Shown piece after piece: positions 46,865-58,619 of a stretch of 64,000 nucleotides of DNA. The stretch covers positions 48,061,880 through 48,125,879 of the forward strand of contig CM042042.1 of the NCBI GenBank assembly GCA_023525975.1, written 5' to 3'. Each line of letters begins with the position of its first letter. The stretch's first letter is position 1. A program made the position numbers and the translations under genes. This stretch comes from Smallanthus sonchifolius. Lineage: Eukaryota > Streptophyta > Magnoliopsida > Asterales > Asteraceae. The notes under the pieces are model-generated. The model was not told the DNA's origin. It was given only the letters and a program-made list of their open reading frames with translations, and did not search any database.

Positions 46865-47178
46865 TTCGTTCTATTAGACAAGAAATCCAATGTCATCACG
46901 CTAGTTAACAAATAAAATTCAATAAGTACTGTAAGATGTTAATATACACTGGCCATCTGTAATTAACCATTACACTACCTTTCGATTTCTATTTGACCAC
47001 CTTTGTGATTCCATCAGAACACAAGTCCTTACCTAACCCTTTCTAAGGCATACTACATACACATACTCTACTTTACATACCTGATGCTTTGGCTCGAGTT
47101 ACCCGTACTGGCATCCGCTTTCGGTCCCATTCAAAGTTTAAGTTCAGACACTGGGAGTGTCCGAATCTCTCAAACTAT

Positions 47179-47191
47179 TGCTCTGATACCA
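47179..47191 (-). promoter_or_regulatory. Primer-binding site of the Tekay-like element
   Basis: The minus strand reads TGGTATCAGAGCA, complementary to the initiator-Met tRNA end, three bases from the 5' LTR. Confidence 0.88.
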
Positions 47192-47194
47192 ACT

Positions 47195-49139
47195 TGTAAG
47201 GCCCCAAACCCGGGAGGCCCCACTTGTTGGATTTACTCATTCACAAACAGTTCTTAAACATGAATATCAAATAACGCAGCGGAAATTTTCATTTAAACAT
47301 AACTTAATCGTTATTCATACATGCGGAAGCGTAAACATAATTACATCATAACTAAACATAACGGGATGCCAGTCTTCAAAAGCAGTCGGGTAACTCTTCA
47401 TCTCTAGCCAAGCATCACCGTCCATCCTCATCACCTGCCTTAACCTGAATGTGTACACTTAAAAACGTCAGCTACGCTGGTGAGTTCTAGTTTTCGTTCG
47501 TTTTAAGAAATGGTTCATCATTCAAACATTCATTAGGGTTTAACATTCGTATAAGAAAACAGGGTCTTTCATTCGTAAACCTTCGCACATTTAAACACAA
47601 TCATTTGTTTAAATCATTAACATTCATTTAAGTCATACATTATTATCTAAAATCTGTATCGTTACGCGTCTCAATGTCCCCGTAGGAACTTTTAATGTTG
47701 TGGGCAACCGTTACGTATCGCCGTCATTGCCACAACCATACACTACGTGGGTCAACCGTTACGTATCGCCGTCATTGCCCAACCCTTCAATGCGTGGGGT
47801 CAACCGTTACGTATCGCCGTCATTGCCCAACACGCATCTTTCCTTTGGAAATCAACCGTTACGTATCGCCGTCATTGATTTCCCATTACCTCGTTCGCTT
47901 AGGATGATCGTCATCACCCGAGTAACCGTCGTTACTCCCTTTACCAGTTGTACAACATCAAAACCATTGACATGCCACAAAGACATTGACCATGTTGTTC
48001 TTGTGATAACTATGGCTCGCTGTCCATAATCTACCACAAGGCTGGGAATCACATTCCCAGACTTCATTCGTCAATTCCATTCATTCGACATATTAGATTT
48101 GTAATGACTTCTTTAAAACCTTTGCCCCTTTTTGTTTTCTTTTCATAAAACCTTTCCTTCACTTTCAAAACCCTTTACCTTTTCATTAAACCATTTCTTT
48201 ATAACATTCGTTCGTAAACATTCCGTTCATAAACTTTCTTTCCATAAATCCTTCGTTCCAAATCATTTCCTTTCGTAAACGTAGTTTCATAAAAATCATT
48301 TTATAAAACAACATTTCATACGTGTACACACCAGCCCGAAAACATTATATAAAAACATTTAAAAGAGGGCTTCTAGAACTCACCTGATAAGCTAGTCTCG
48401 GTTGTCCTAAACGAAGGTCCAACGACTTCACGTACGATCTGAATTGAGTAGTTACATACACATCAGACCATTACCGACTCTAACGGTTTAACCCTTCTAA
48501 ACATACTAACTTTACTTCATCAGTTCTGATGTCTGCGCACTTAGCAAGTGTGTAGACCCTGCCTCCTGCGCACTTAGCAAGTGCGCAGACCCTGCCTCCT
48601 GCGCACTTAGCAAGTGCGCAGGTCCCTCCTCCTGCGCACTTAGCAAGTGCGCAGGACCTGCTCCGTGCGCACTTAGCAAGTGCGCACGACCTGTTCTTCG
48701 CGAAAATCCTAACTTTCGCACTCGTTTATGTCAAAACTTCAATCTTCTTTGCTCAAAACAACCGTTTTTCATTGTAGATACTAAACCTAAGCTTATTCTT
48801 AAGTTTCATCCACAAAAACGTCCGATTTTCACCCAAAACCCGAAAAACCCAAAAACGAACAAAAACTCAGATTTAGGTCGGATCGTTACCTGAATCGAGC
48901 TTCTGATCCGGAGGTTCTTCTCACGAGTGCAAGAGACACGAGCGGGTGCAATCTTGTGCGATTCCGACACTTTCTCTCTCTACGGTTTTCTCTCTCTAGA
49001 ATTGCAAATGAGAGAAACATGTGGTGACCCTGGCTATTTATAGGGGAGACCTCCCCAAGCCTGGTTCGCGACTGACCCGGCCCGACTTCGGCCCGCTTGA
49101 ACTCGTTAACTTTATTTCTCGACATTTTGGGATGTTACA
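47195..49139 (-). repeat. 5' LTR of the Tekay-like element
   Basis: 1945 bp, 33 bp longer than the 3' LTR because it has five palindrome units instead of four (48534-48686). The minus-strand TATA box is at 49034-49043. The stem-loop repeat is at about 47700-47894. Confidence 0.93.
48534..48686. repeat. Palindrome array in the 5' LTR, 33-bp period x 5
   Basis: Units of TGCGCACTT-AGC-AAGTGCGCA start at 48534, 48567, 48600, 48633 and 48666. The right arm of the first unit has decayed (gtgtgtag). Confidence 0.95.
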
Positions 49140-49144
49140 ATTAT

Positions 49145-49387
49145 GGATCAAATCAGTTACGGATTCGAGTTGTTAATCGGTTTTGGTTTGAAATTGGAGT
49201 CAAGAACTTGCTATTTTGACTTTCAAAAGTCAACGAAATCGATTTTGGATTAATTAAAAGATTAGTCCCTGAACTTTCATGTTTCTATGTTTGAATTTTG
49301 GCAGAAATGGTCCTTATGGTTTGTAACAGTGTTAAGAACTAACGGACTTGTGTTAACGGGGTTAACCCGAAATAGCCGGATGTCACA
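49145..49387 (-). mobile_element. 5' LTR of the broken gypsy element, right part
   Basis: On the minus strand it begins TGTGACATCC, a usual gypsy LTR start, and continues across the Tekay-like insertion into 31750 and below. Confidence 0.75.
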
Positions 49388-49849
49388 GTGCTACCCAAAC
49401 CCAAGGTGTTTCAATGCCGGAATTAAACTCTAGACCCGCGTAATTTCGAATTCGAACTTGTTAAGCTCAACCGTAATCCTCCCACCTAATTCATCATTAA
49501 ATGATGAAATTGGATATAAATACTCATTGCTACAGTTCAACGACATCACACTTCATCTTCCCATTATCTTAATTCCATCAAATCGCACCTACACTGCTCG
49601 AATTGATCCGGTGACAGTCGACCCAGAGCTTGAACTCGTTCTCCCTCGTCTCGACTTCAATTCAGATAATTCGAATGACCAAATCTTTTGTTTCCATCCA
49701 TAGACCATTAGCCCTCTGTCAATTTGCATAAACAGAGGGTTAATCGGGTCGTATTTAAGGATTCTTGATCTAGGGTTCGTAGGAAATTAGGGGCGATTCC
49801 AGATTGTGTTTATGTTTTTCCTTTCCAGGTTACAACACCAGCGAGGCCC

Positions 49850-49906
49850 GTAGCTGGGTGGTTAATCGTGTGTGTGTGTGTGACTCGGGTGGCCCGGGTT
49901 CGATCC
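49850..49906 (+). other. tRNA-like module with TG repeat in the LTR-like tract
   Basis: TAGCTGGGTGG (A-box-like, 49851-49861) is followed by a GTGTGTGTGT run and GGTTCGATCC (B box, 49897-49906). The TG run stands where the anticodon region would be. It is not a functional tRNA gene. It resembles the module in the older gypsy LTR near 30910. Confidence 0.45.
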
Positions 49907-50338
49907 GGCCAACCCAAGTTTTTTGCCCTTTTCATTTTTTTTAACCTTTTTGAATCATTTTCTAAACTTTTAATTATTTTTATAAAATCTGTGATACTTT
50001 TATAAACTTAAAAGTGACTTTTAAATATACTTTTTGATTCCAGAACCATTTTAATTAATTTAACTTAATAAAAAAAACTTATGAAAATTAAATCTTTAAA
50101 ATTTGTTTTAAATACTTAAAAACTCTTAAACTTTATAAAAATTACACTTTAATCAGACATTATTTTATAAAAACTTAGGATTTAAATTGTTATTTTCTAA
50201 AGTAATAAACTTAGTTATTCTTAAAACTTTAAATTTATTATTCACTCCGTATTAATTAGGAAATTGTGTTCACTCACAATTTACCACTATTCATAATGTA
50301 CAAGCATAACAACACATAGTACAAGCAAGCAATGCATG

Positions 50339-51292
50339 TTTTTTTTCTTCCATTTTCAACCCTTATACTATATATAATATACGCTTTTAGTCCGTTTCAT
50401 TTTCTATTAATTTCGTTTACCTTTAATAACTTTCGTTCGTTAATTTTTTTTCAGAATACAGAGTGCGCGGCTTTTTTTTTGTCAATGTTCCGATATAATT
50501 TTTTTAAAAACGGAGTTGTATTCAAAATGGAGTTTTTTCGTATCGTTGTGTATAGCGAGTGCTGTTACCGTTGTGGTACCGTGCCGATTTGAACATATTA
50601 TGAGCGAACAACATCATTGTTGGTATTGATATTATCGGAACCCATATCGGTATTCGATTTTATGGTTTTCGACGATCTGAACCGGTAAATTTTTATTTTG
50701 TTTTTTTTTCCTTTTTATTATTTAGTTTTATGTTTCTTTTTTATTACCATTATTTTTATCATTACGTCTACGTCTTTATTTAAATGTTTTTTTTTCCAAT
50801 TTCAACCCTTATACTATATATAATGTACGCTTTTAGTCCGTTTCATTTTCTATTAATTTCGTTTTCCTTTAATAACTTTCGTTCGTTAATTTTTTTTCAG
50901 AATACAGAGTGCGCGGCTGTTTTTATTTATTTTTGTTAATGTTTCGATATAATTTTTTTTAAAAACAGAGTTGTATTCAAAATGGAGTTTTTTCGTATCG
51001 TTGTGTATAACGAGTGCCGTTACCGTTGTGGTACCGTGCCGATTCGAACATATTATGAGCAAACAACATCATTGTTGGTATTGATATTATCGGAACCCAT
51101 ATCGGTATTCGATTTTATGGTTTTCGACGATCCGAACCGGTAAATTTTTATTTTGTTTTTTTTCCTTTTTGTTATTTAGTTTTATGTTTCTTTTTTATTA
51201 CCATTATTTTTATCATTACGTCTACGTCTTTATTTAAATTTTAGTAACAATGAACACGACACCCGCCGCGGAGCGTGGGTATAACCATCTAG
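50339..51292 (+). mobile_element. Helitron-like element, family B, with internal tandem duplication
   Basis: Two consecutive copies of a unit of about 450 bp start at about 50339 and 50786 (shared phrases cttttagtccgtttcatt, aatacagagtgcgcggc, gttaccgttgtggtaccgtg). The element ends CCGCGGAGCGTGG, ten or so bases, then CTAG before T at 51289-51292. The complement of one unit forms the copy at 17337-17845. No ORF for Rep/helicase is present. Confidence 0.65.
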
Positions 51293-53171
51293 TTAAACTT
51301 TAATTTAAAACAAAAACTTATATAAAAATCTTATAAAGTCAGAAAAAAGTTTATAACACTTACATAATATTTAGAAAACAAAGATTTATAAACTTTGTAT
51401 TTATATAAAATTTATATTTATTAAACTCCGGACTTATTTATTTAAATTAAAACAAGGAAATAAATATACTTTATTTGTAAATTGTATAAAACTTAAATGA
51501 AAACTTTAATAAACTTATAAATATGAAATACTTATAAACTTATAATCTAAGAAGAAACTTTATTTAGCACATTATAAACTTATAGTTTTCATTAAGCTTT
51601 AAAAACATTTATAAACTTTAAATACTTGTAAACTTATGAGAAACCTTATTTAAAATATTTATAAACTTATGATTACATTTAGACCTTAACACATTTATAA
51701 ATTTATGATGTAAAGTATAAACTTATAAGAAATTCTATTCAAAATATTATGAACATATTAGTGCTTGTTATTTATTTAAACTTATTTATTTACAAGTTGA
51801 ATTTGTAAAATAAATACCTAATACTTAAAACTTTAATAAATCTTAAATGATTTTATTTGATTAAATAAAATTATCATTCTTATAGATGCTTATTTAACCT
51901 AAATAATTTTGCATTCCTTAAATAATTATTATTACTCTTTAATCACTATTTATTTACTCTCAAAATAATTATTATTTATTCTTGATAATTATTTAGCCTT
52001 TAGATGATTATTTTAAATCCTTATTCATAATTTATACTTTAAATAATTATTGTTAGACTTTAATAATTAATTAGTCTTACATTTAACTAATATTATAACT
52101 CCACTTATAAATATTTAGAAAACTACTATTACCAAATTTGTGTAATTAATAGTTATAAAACTTCCTAAATAATTATTTCAACCAATGATTATTCTAAACT
52201 ATAAACATAATAAACTTTGATATCCAAGACTTGTGTTATTCGTTTGAAACTTTATTGAAACTTTTGATAAGACCTTATAAACACCATCATTCTCGTCTCC
52301 CATTTGGAACCCTAGTCAATTTTAGAATCCTAGATTCTCGTCATAGACTTATAGGATCAAAACTTGAAACTCTAGACTTGTATTCTTAGGTTTGGTTGGG
52401 AGGATATTCTCTCTCAAAACTTTGCTACTCTTAACCCTTGTTGGACACTCCCTCATCATTCCAAGTGAGTATAATTAGCATATTTTCGTTTTACATTCTT
52501 TATAAACTCGGGGTGAAACATGTACAAACTTTCAATCTTATACAATTCTTGTATAACTATGCCTATATACTTATTCTTGTGTTATGCTTGAGACTTGCAT
52601 GCTTAAATTAGACTTAATACTAGGATATCCATTAACTTTGATCAAGCATATGGTAACAATGATAGATCTATTGTATTTGACCAATCCACCTAGTTTGATT
52701 GACCCTTCGGGGGGAGCCCATGGTGATTGTTACTGAAATTAAACTTTAAACTTTTTAAGGGTAACCTTTGGGTTATGCTTAAACTTGGTTGGAGGACTGA
52801 TATGCACAATGTTTAACATGTTTGTTCTCACACTTATATTATAGAATGCATGACACGGTGAATTGTAAACTTTTCAAAGACTTTACTAAACTATGATAAA
52901 ATCTTTGTATCTCACCAACTATTTTTAGTTAACAGTTTACTTACATGTTTCAGGTCGCTAGCATGAGACTTGTTATGATCACATAGGATGCTTTGGACCT
53001 AGATTAGTTAGCAAATAAACATTGTATCCTTGTTATATGTTGTCTCAATCTTTGTATTGAACCTTTAAAAGTCATTAATGAAATATCTAAACTCTAATAA
53101 TTAACCTTGTGCTTTTTTAAAAACCGCGTCCGCCCCGACGTATAATCCGCCGTCGGTTGAGGTGTGACAAG

Positions 53172-54853
53172 AGGAGGGTGTGGAACCAATAAGCCCTAGA
53201 ATATTTTTTTATTAAAACAATATTTCATTAAAAAAACACATCTCATTAAATAAACATAAATGAAAACACAATTAATAAAAAAGATACAATCAATAAAAAA
53301 TTATAAAAAAGTACAATTAATAAAAAAAACTACTCGTTTTCGTCGTCCGTTAGATGGATGTCCAAGTTTGTGGCAACATGTGTCGTAAGATCAAACTTCA
53401 AATGAAAGTGTGTGGTTTCGTTCCGCAATTCCATTATAATATTATCGGAAACCACTGGATTGGTAGGCGAATCCACAATGTGAACCGGTGAGATTGCATT
53501 TCCGTCATCTTTTAATATCATATTGTGTAATATGATACACGCGTAAATCATGTTCTTCAACTTTTTCACCTTCATTTGACGTGCCGGTCGTGCAATTATG
53601 ACCATTTAGCCTTCAATACGCCGAATGCTCGTTCGACGTCTTTCCTTGCCCCTTCTTGCGTTTTCTTAAACTTTTTTTTATTCTTATCCGTTAGATAAGA
53701 ATATGATTTCACAAACGTGGACCAAGAAGGGTATATGTCATCGGCAAGATAGTAACCCCGCTTGTATTGATGGCCATTAACAAAAAATGGGCACATAGGG
53801 CCGGTTCCATGCAACTCATTTGTGAACAATGGAGATTGATTGAGGACGTTTATGTTATTGTTCGACCAGGAAATACCAAAATATGCGTGCAAAAATCACA
53901 AATCATTTGACGCAACTGCTTCGAGTATGGCCGTTGGGTACTCGTGATCGCCTCGGTGATATTGACCCCTTAAACTAGTCGGACAATTTCTCCAAACCCA
54001 ATGAGTACAATCGATACTACCAAGCATCCCGGGAAGTCCGTGCTTATCACCGTGTGCTTGGTATAAAAGTGAAATATCTTGACTAGTTGGTGCACGCAAG
54101 TTTCCATAACCATATAGAATAACAATAGCATTGCAAAAATACTCAAGACATTCCTTAGAGGTTCTTGCGGACATACATAAATATTCGTCGTATGAATCGG
54201 GAATATTACCTGTTGCGAGTTGTTTTATGGCCGGTGTGTATTTTTAAAGTGGAGTGAAACTTTGTTTCTTCCGTGTGTCTTGACTAACTTGAAAGTATTC
54301 AAAATTTGCGTTAATGTCGTCAACTATTTTTAAAAATAGTGGCTTCGACAAGCGGAATCTATTTCTAAAAGCTTCCTCTTTGAATGTCGGATTCTCAACA
54401 AAGTAATCTGCCATTAGAGTTTCATATGCTTGGACACGATCACGTTCCACATGTCGACGAGTCGATCTTGCAGTGTCTTCAACCTCAGCTGCTTGAACAA
54501 CGAGGTTTAAAAATTCAAGACCACTCGAGTCCGGCGACGACGAACTATTAGATGATTCTGGGATGTAAATAGAGCGCCTAAACATTTTGAATTTTGTGGG
54601 AATTGAGATATATTTAATGTTTTGAGAAGAGGTTATTGTAGGTGGAAGATATTGTTTGGGTAAATATATTTGATTTTATTTATAGGAGGATTTTCTTTTA
54701 ATTGAAATCGACACCAACGGTAACATCCACGGCTTCCAACGGGTTAACATACCCGTGCCATCCAACCCGTGAGCAACCCGCAATGGTTGCGACGGTGTTA
54801 CCCGTCCAACCCGTGAAACCCGCTATAACCCGTGCCCTCCACTCCGTCCACCC
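53172..54853 (-). mobile_element. PIF/Harbinger element, copy 2
   Basis: The right end CGTCCACCC before TTA matches the TAAGGGTGGA family ends. The left end has GGAGGGTGTGG but lacks its first bases, probably cut by the neighbouring LTR tract. It encloses one dead transposase. The GC-rich right subterminal region resembles 18775-18914. Confidence 0.65.
53333..54585 (-). pseudogene. PIF/Harbinger DDE transposase, dead copy 2
   Basis: The start at 54585 (MFRRSIYIPESS) leads through YETLMADYFVENPTFKEEAF and NRFRLSKPLFLKIVDD. A TAA stands for the glutamine expected after SFTPL, in frame. Then follow LPGMLGSIDCTHWVWRNCP (first catalytic Asp), a TGA for tryptophan after ASNDL, SNNNINVLNQSPLF (the Asp of this motif reads Asn), ARKDVERAFGVLKAKWS with the catalytic Glu, and a one-base deletion near 53600 before IARPARQMKVKKLKNMIYAC. 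So there are two nonsense changes, one frameshift and one possible catalytic substitution. It is less decayed than copy 1. Confidence 0.88.
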
Positions 54854-54855
54854 TT

Positions 54856-55177
54856 AAATGAAAGTTCAAAATAATGGGTTGTTGGTGGAATAACTTAGTA
54901 AGTCAAAGCAAAACAAATTTGTGACAGTTAGGAATTAGTTAAGGAGATTTGGTTGCTTTTATTATTATTATAAATTTTCTTATTTTCAGACCGACAAAAA
55001 GTTCTATATATGAAAGAAAATATATATATATATTTGTTATCTGGATTCCTTATAACTCTTTTGGTGTATTATAAAGTAAACGGGTTATTATTTATTAACT
55101 TCATGCAATTTTAAAAGTCGGCAAAAGTTATATTCAACGTATATGGTCCGCTTTGACTCTGTTAGAAAAGTCCTCGT
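54856..55177. other. Intergenic DNA, no gene seen
   Basis: AT-rich with a short TA run near 55020. Confidence 0.4.
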
Positions 55178-55372
55178 GTATTGGTAAGATTTGAACTCAC
55201 GTTATTTTTTATAAAAGACAATCATCAATACCACTAAAACATAAGAGTGAGAGCTTTTATTGCTAGTGTATTTATAAGATTTGAACTCACGCTATCTTTT
55301 ATATTTTTTTTTATAAAAAACAATCATCAATACCACTAAAACATAAGAGTGTGAGCTTTTATTGCTAGCTTA
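55178..55372. repeat. Tandem duplication, about 80-100 bp x 2
   Basis: The phrase aagatttgaactcacg occurs at 55196 and 55276, each followed by acaatcatcaataccactaa and agcttttattgctag. The gtgagttcaaatctta complement resembles a B box, so a retroposon origin is possible. Confidence 0.7.
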
Positions 55373-55429
55373 TGTCCGGTGTGGTTGCACGTGTAAGTTA
55401 AAACAACTTAAAATTAATATACAAATCTA

Positions 55430-55836
55430 TCTATACTAATAAATAAAGATCTTAGGTGACACATGTCGCTCTCTGGTTACTTCTTACCCTTATTTTCCCG
55501 TCTCTCTCTCCTATTAAATATCAATTTTTCGTTTTATCTCTCGTATTAAATAATAGTCTCTGTATTAATAAATAAAAAAAATAAATTAATACTCACTTGA
55601 AAAAAATGTTTTAAAAACTAACTTAACAGAGCTTATATCTGTCACGACAAATTACAGTTTTTAAAGACATATTTTGACGAGTGTGTGTAAACAAATTACA
55701 TTATATTTTATTCAACCGATGTAATACACCGGGTTATTCAACCCGTGTATTACACTGGTTTTTAAATAAATTTTTTATTCAAAAGTATATAACATTTTAT
55801 TTATTCACCCGTGTAATACACAGGATTTTAACCTGG
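55430..55836 (+). mobile_element. Helitron-like element, family A
   Basis: The 5' end TCTATACTAATAAATAAAGA after A, and the 3' end CCGTGTAATACACAGG, ATTTTAAC, CTGG before T, fit Helitron termini. Near the 3' end the hairpin (CCCGTGTATTACAC and variants) occurs three times at about 55713-55825. Length is 407 bp, non-coding. Confidence 0.68.
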
Positions 55837-58619
55837 TTAAAAATATACAAGCAATGGACATGGACTAGGATAAAGATGATAATAATACAAAGAGCGTAAA
55901 ATTAAGGGCTGAGGGTATTTAAGAATGTTAAGAGGAGCGTTCATTCATTTAATCCCCATTATTAGTAGTGAGTTTGATTTGATTAGGTTTGGGAGGCTTA
56001 ACCAAGCAAACATTATATGTCATTTTACTACTTGTTTGTTTATGCTTCTTGGATGTATAGTTGTTTTGATTTCGAATTATGATATAAATTTGTTATAAAC
56101 CTAGGGAAACATTCAGTTCAATAGTTCATCGATGCTATTTGAGAAAGATAAAGTTAAGACCAGGTCATGATGTATATCTATTGTACTGTTAGGTGAAATT
56201 TCACAAACCCTACATGATATGAGTCTGAAATCGATTATATTTCAACCCGTGTAGTACACGGGTCTTTAACTTAGTAGAACATACATAATCTGCTGACACT
56301 GTGACAAGTGTAAAGTTTGTTGAGAGATTTTTGTGAGAAAAAAAAGAAAGTATGTTGGTTTTTTATGTGTAAAAAATTATTAAGGGACTTTTATGAGAAA
56401 AACCAGAAAGTATGTTGTTTTTTTATACCAACATAGCATTAATATTTTCTAGTGATGTTTCTACTACATAGCAAAAATGGTGGGGTGGGCCGGGCCGGGT
56501 GGGGTAACGGGCCAGAACATGTAATTTTTAAAAGTGATCATTTTAGGTTGGGTCAAAATATGTTTTGCGAAAAAAGGGTACGGTCAGGCCGGTCCCAAAA
56601 GAAAATTTTAATTATAAGCATCCATTCATATTAAGTCTCACAATCTCCTAATCATTTCTAGTATTCCAATGAATCTTGTTTAGCTATTTTTCTAATTTTG
56701 TATAGAACTCGAAACTGTTGTCCATTCTGACCCTTAGCTTATTTTGGGTTATAATCCAAATACCCAACTTTGTTAAAATGACACAAATGTCTCGTAAGTT
56801 CTATTTTATTTGGTTATTGAACACTATAATTAAGTTATTTTAGTTGTAATATTTTTAACTTTTGTTGAATTTTTTTATAATATAAATAAACTATAAAGGC
56901 TAATGCTCATTCTTTTTTATTTTTTAAATTTTACCTAAAATATTTAATTCGTTTAATTTATGGCATAGAACATCTTTTTTTTAATTTATAAATAAATGGG
57001 TTAACCCGCAAACCTGCAAGGTCTATTTAGTTAAAGGTGTTCACAATACACCCAAACTAACCTAAACTAGTTTAGACTGGGTGTTCATTTGTTGAATCGA
57101 ACTCGAATAATTCAAAATTCGATTCAAATAAGGATTTTGAATTTAATATCTCGAATTTGAATACATAGATTTTTTTTATCATATGGGATTCAAGTTTTCA
57201 ACGTTCAAGCCTTTGATATCGACTCTTCACTTTTATTCTAACCTCTTGACTACCATGGTAGTATGGTACCATACCCGACTTATAGTTTTTACTTATCTTG
57301 TTAGTTGTTACATTTTTATGTTCATTTTTTTTGCATTTATGTATGAATTAAACTGTTAAATTTTTAGAAATGTAGCTAAAAATATAAATACTTGTGATTT
57401 TTATTTTATTTTTTCAATTCGGTTTATTCGAATTCGAATAAACTTATCCGAATCAATTTAAGCAATTCTTATTCGAATTCGAATCCATATTTCAAAATTC
57501 CAAAATCAAATAATCCGATTCGAATAAACCGATTTTATTTCATTAAACACCCCTACTTTACACTATATTGTCAGAAATTCATCTTTCTTTTTATTGAATC
57601 ATCTACAAAATTATTGCACTAATTCTTTAAATCATATGATGAATAAATATCGGATCAAATATACATATGGACCCGACTTATAGACATAGATACTTTTGGA
57701 CCCATCAAATATACGTCCAACACTTTTGTTTGTATTAAAAATAGGATATGGATTAATTCTTTGGATTGGGTTGAATGAATTATGTAATTTTAATGACTCA
57801 AACTTTTCTTTATGTATCATACGATTAAATGACGCACAAGAACACACAAGAATAATCAAATGTTTTGAATCGAAAGCTTTGATAACAAAATGCTTTGATC
57901 GGAAAATTTCAATACGAAATAATAATTCAAAAGTCTAAACAAACGCAAACCTAGCTTTCAACTTGTTGGTAGATGAGAGTAATAGTTTAAATGAGAAATA
58001 AATCACACAAAATTAAGAATTTAAATTTCAAATAAAATTAAAATATAGTGAATATCTTTAAATTTTCTAATCCTCCTACAATCCATATTCTTGCTGCTAT
58101 CATTAGCCCGTGAACTTTTCTTTCGGTTCAGCCCCATCAAATGCTCTATTGGTCTAGATAGACAAATCCTTCATAAGCCCGCTAACCTTAAGAAGGCCCA
58201 ACGAGACTAAGCCCGATACTCCTGCATCATTATCTCCCTCTGAAAAGCCTTTTTTACGGGACGCCTTGGCCCATAACACATGCACCAAAGCCCTGCGTCC
58301 ACTTTTTGCAAGTAGGAGTGACCTAATAGGACTCGTGATAATATGAATCACCCTGTACGTGCCCCCGTGTCCACATTTTGCAAGTTCAAGGTATTGTTGT
58401 AGAATTGTAATCGGATTTGTGATACTAAAGCTGAAAGATACAGGTGACCATATGTACGTTTGAGAGACATGACAATAATACAACTTATTTTGTTATTGGA
58501 GTCAAAACATGGATATAATACAACTTATTTTGTAAATTGGAGTCAAAACATGGATTACACGTATAAGCAAATTGAAAGTTTCAAAACATAACATGCTATC
58601 ATTATGACATTATGGTTTG
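55837..58619. other. Intergenic DNA, no gene; orphan Helitron-type hairpin
   Basis: At about 56242-56265 CCCGTGTA-G-TACACGGG is followed by TCTTTAACTTAGT, a further relative of the family A 3' end. Other short frames (56452, 57632, 57696, 58154) show no domain. Alternating TTCGAATTC-rich sequence at 57410-57530 is low complexity. Confidence 0.45.

Larger units (their letters stand above)
31751..49139 (-). mobile_element. Tekay-like Ty3/gypsy chromovirus, nearly complete
   Basis: An LTR retrotransposon with an exact 5-bp duplication ATTAT (31746-31750 and 49140-49144), two LTRs, primer-binding site, polypurine tract and a full gag-pol frame ending in a chromodomain-like tail. It sits inside the LTR of the older gypsy element and is split by the Athila-like element at 34288-42860. 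The LTRs differ by roughly a dozen substitutions by eye plus one repeat unit, so this insertion is older than its own insert. Confidence 0.93.
49388..53169 (+). mobile_element. Plus-strand LTR-like tract, partial
   Basis: A TATA box TATAAATA sits at 49515-49522. The tract ends at 53169 in GGTTGAGGTGTGACA, a typical gypsy LTR 3' end. Its start was not found, and no primer-binding site follows, because Harbinger sequence begins directly. It is interrupted by the Helitron-like repeat. The short open frame at 49458-49703 has no domain and I do not call a gene. Long AT-rich stretches (51300-52450) hold nothing else. Confidence 0.5.

Noticed and set aside
49458..49703. 81-codon open frame downstream of a TATA box
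   Set aside because: No recognised domain, lies in an LTR-like tract, no sign of coding constraint.
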